From Clostridia bacterium (GTDB lineage: Bacteria; Bacillota; Clostridia; DUPQ01), in assembly GCA_028690885.1 (NCBI GenBank), contig JAQVAJ010000114.1, forward strand, positions 1 to 5,819: a DNA stretch of 5,819 nucleotides, written 5' to 3'. Each line of letters begins with the position of its first letter. The stretch's first letter is position 1. This document shows positions 5,573 through 5,819 of the stretch, piece by piece. Made by a program: the position numbers and the translations under genes. Under the pieces are notes generated by a model. The model was not told where the DNA came from and did not search any database. It was given only the letters and a program-made list of their open reading frames with translations.

Positions 5573-5819
5573 TTAAATAATCTCCCCGCTTAAGATCATC
5601 TGACAGTCAAGTAGAAGTTTTATTCCATTCGGTGTTTTACCGATGTTTTTAATATAATTGTTTTGGAAACACTCCTTGTATTCCGGAGGCGGGACTATAT
5701 CATCTCCTGCTATAGTAATAACTTCTGTAACATTATCAACTATAAATCCCGCTATCACCTCATCAACTTCCACAACAATTATGCAGGTTCTGTCATCGTA
5801 CTCAATAGATTCCTTCTTA
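5573..5819 (-). CDS. cheW: CheW-type coupling protein, C-terminal part (5' end outside window)
   Basis: The frame is open from the window edge to a TAA at 5575-5573 and shows 81 residues. It opens with KKESIEYDDRTCIIV, followed by GFIVDNVTEV, NNYIKNIGK and NGIKLLLDC. These match the C-terminal half of the complete CheW in this window almost motif for motif (YDERTCIIV, GFIVDNVSEV, NNYVKNIGK, NGIKLLLDC). A GTG at 5773 falls in mid-domain and is not a real start. The product ends soon after the domain (QMILSGEII) and lacks the charged tail of its paralogue. A CheV- or CheA-type C-terminal CheW domain cannot be fully excluded because the N-terminal side is missing. By position it is the first visible gene of the cluster and lies 76 bp upstream of a receptor gene, suggesting it couples receptors encoded here. 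Confidence 0.88.
   Translation of the reverse strand, partial: KKESIEYDDRTCIIVVEVDEVIAGFIVDNVTEVITIAGDDIVPPPEYKECFQNNYIKNIGKTPNGIKLLLDCQMILSGEII

Noticed and set aside
5573..5773. A short 66-residue gene starting at the GTG at 5773
   Set aside because: The same frame continues upstream to the window edge with CheW-matching residues (YDDRTCIIV), so the GTG is an internal valine codon of a longer cheW.

Overview
The window is part of a bacterial chemotaxis gene cluster. Every gene lies on the minus strand, so transcription runs from high to low coordinates. The base composition is AT-rich. ATA and AGA codons are common, the Shine-Dalgarno sites are strong AGGAGG-type, and the receptor signalling domains (AGQHGKGFAVVAEEVRNLAA type) look clostridial. 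Together these point to a low-GC Firmicute of class Clostridia, probably a motile anaerobe. This is an inference from style, not an identification.

In transcription order the layout is: (1) the 3' end of a cheW-type coupling protein gene (5819 down to 5573, cut by the window edge); (2) a 569-residue transmembrane chemoreceptor (5496-3787); (3) a 111-bp intergenic stretch holding a 52-bp tandem palindromic element directly at the upstream receptor's stop codon; (4) a second, 518-residue chemoreceptor (3675-2119); (5) a complete cheW (2103-1579); (6) cheR methyltransferase (1595-780), overlapping cheW; (7) cheB methylesterase (776 down to 1), which runs off the low end without its stop codon. 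The last four genes are tightly packed (15-bp gap, 17-bp overlap, 3-bp gap) and almost certainly form one transcript.

Functionally this is an adaptation-and-coupling module. The two receptors sense ligand through unrelated-looking periplasmic-type (extracellular) helical domains. The CheW proteins link receptors to the CheA kinase, which is not in the window. CheR methylates receptor glutamates and CheB demethylates or deamidates them under control of its receiver domain. No cheA, cheY, cheD, cheC or cheV is visible; they may lie outside.

I see no clear new system. The points most worth a second look are the tandem palindrome between the receptor genes, an Arg-to-His change in the otherwise highly conserved receptor tip of the 518-residue receptor, an aromatic-x-x-aromatic C-terminus on only one of the two receptors, and the paired cheW/receptor arrangement.
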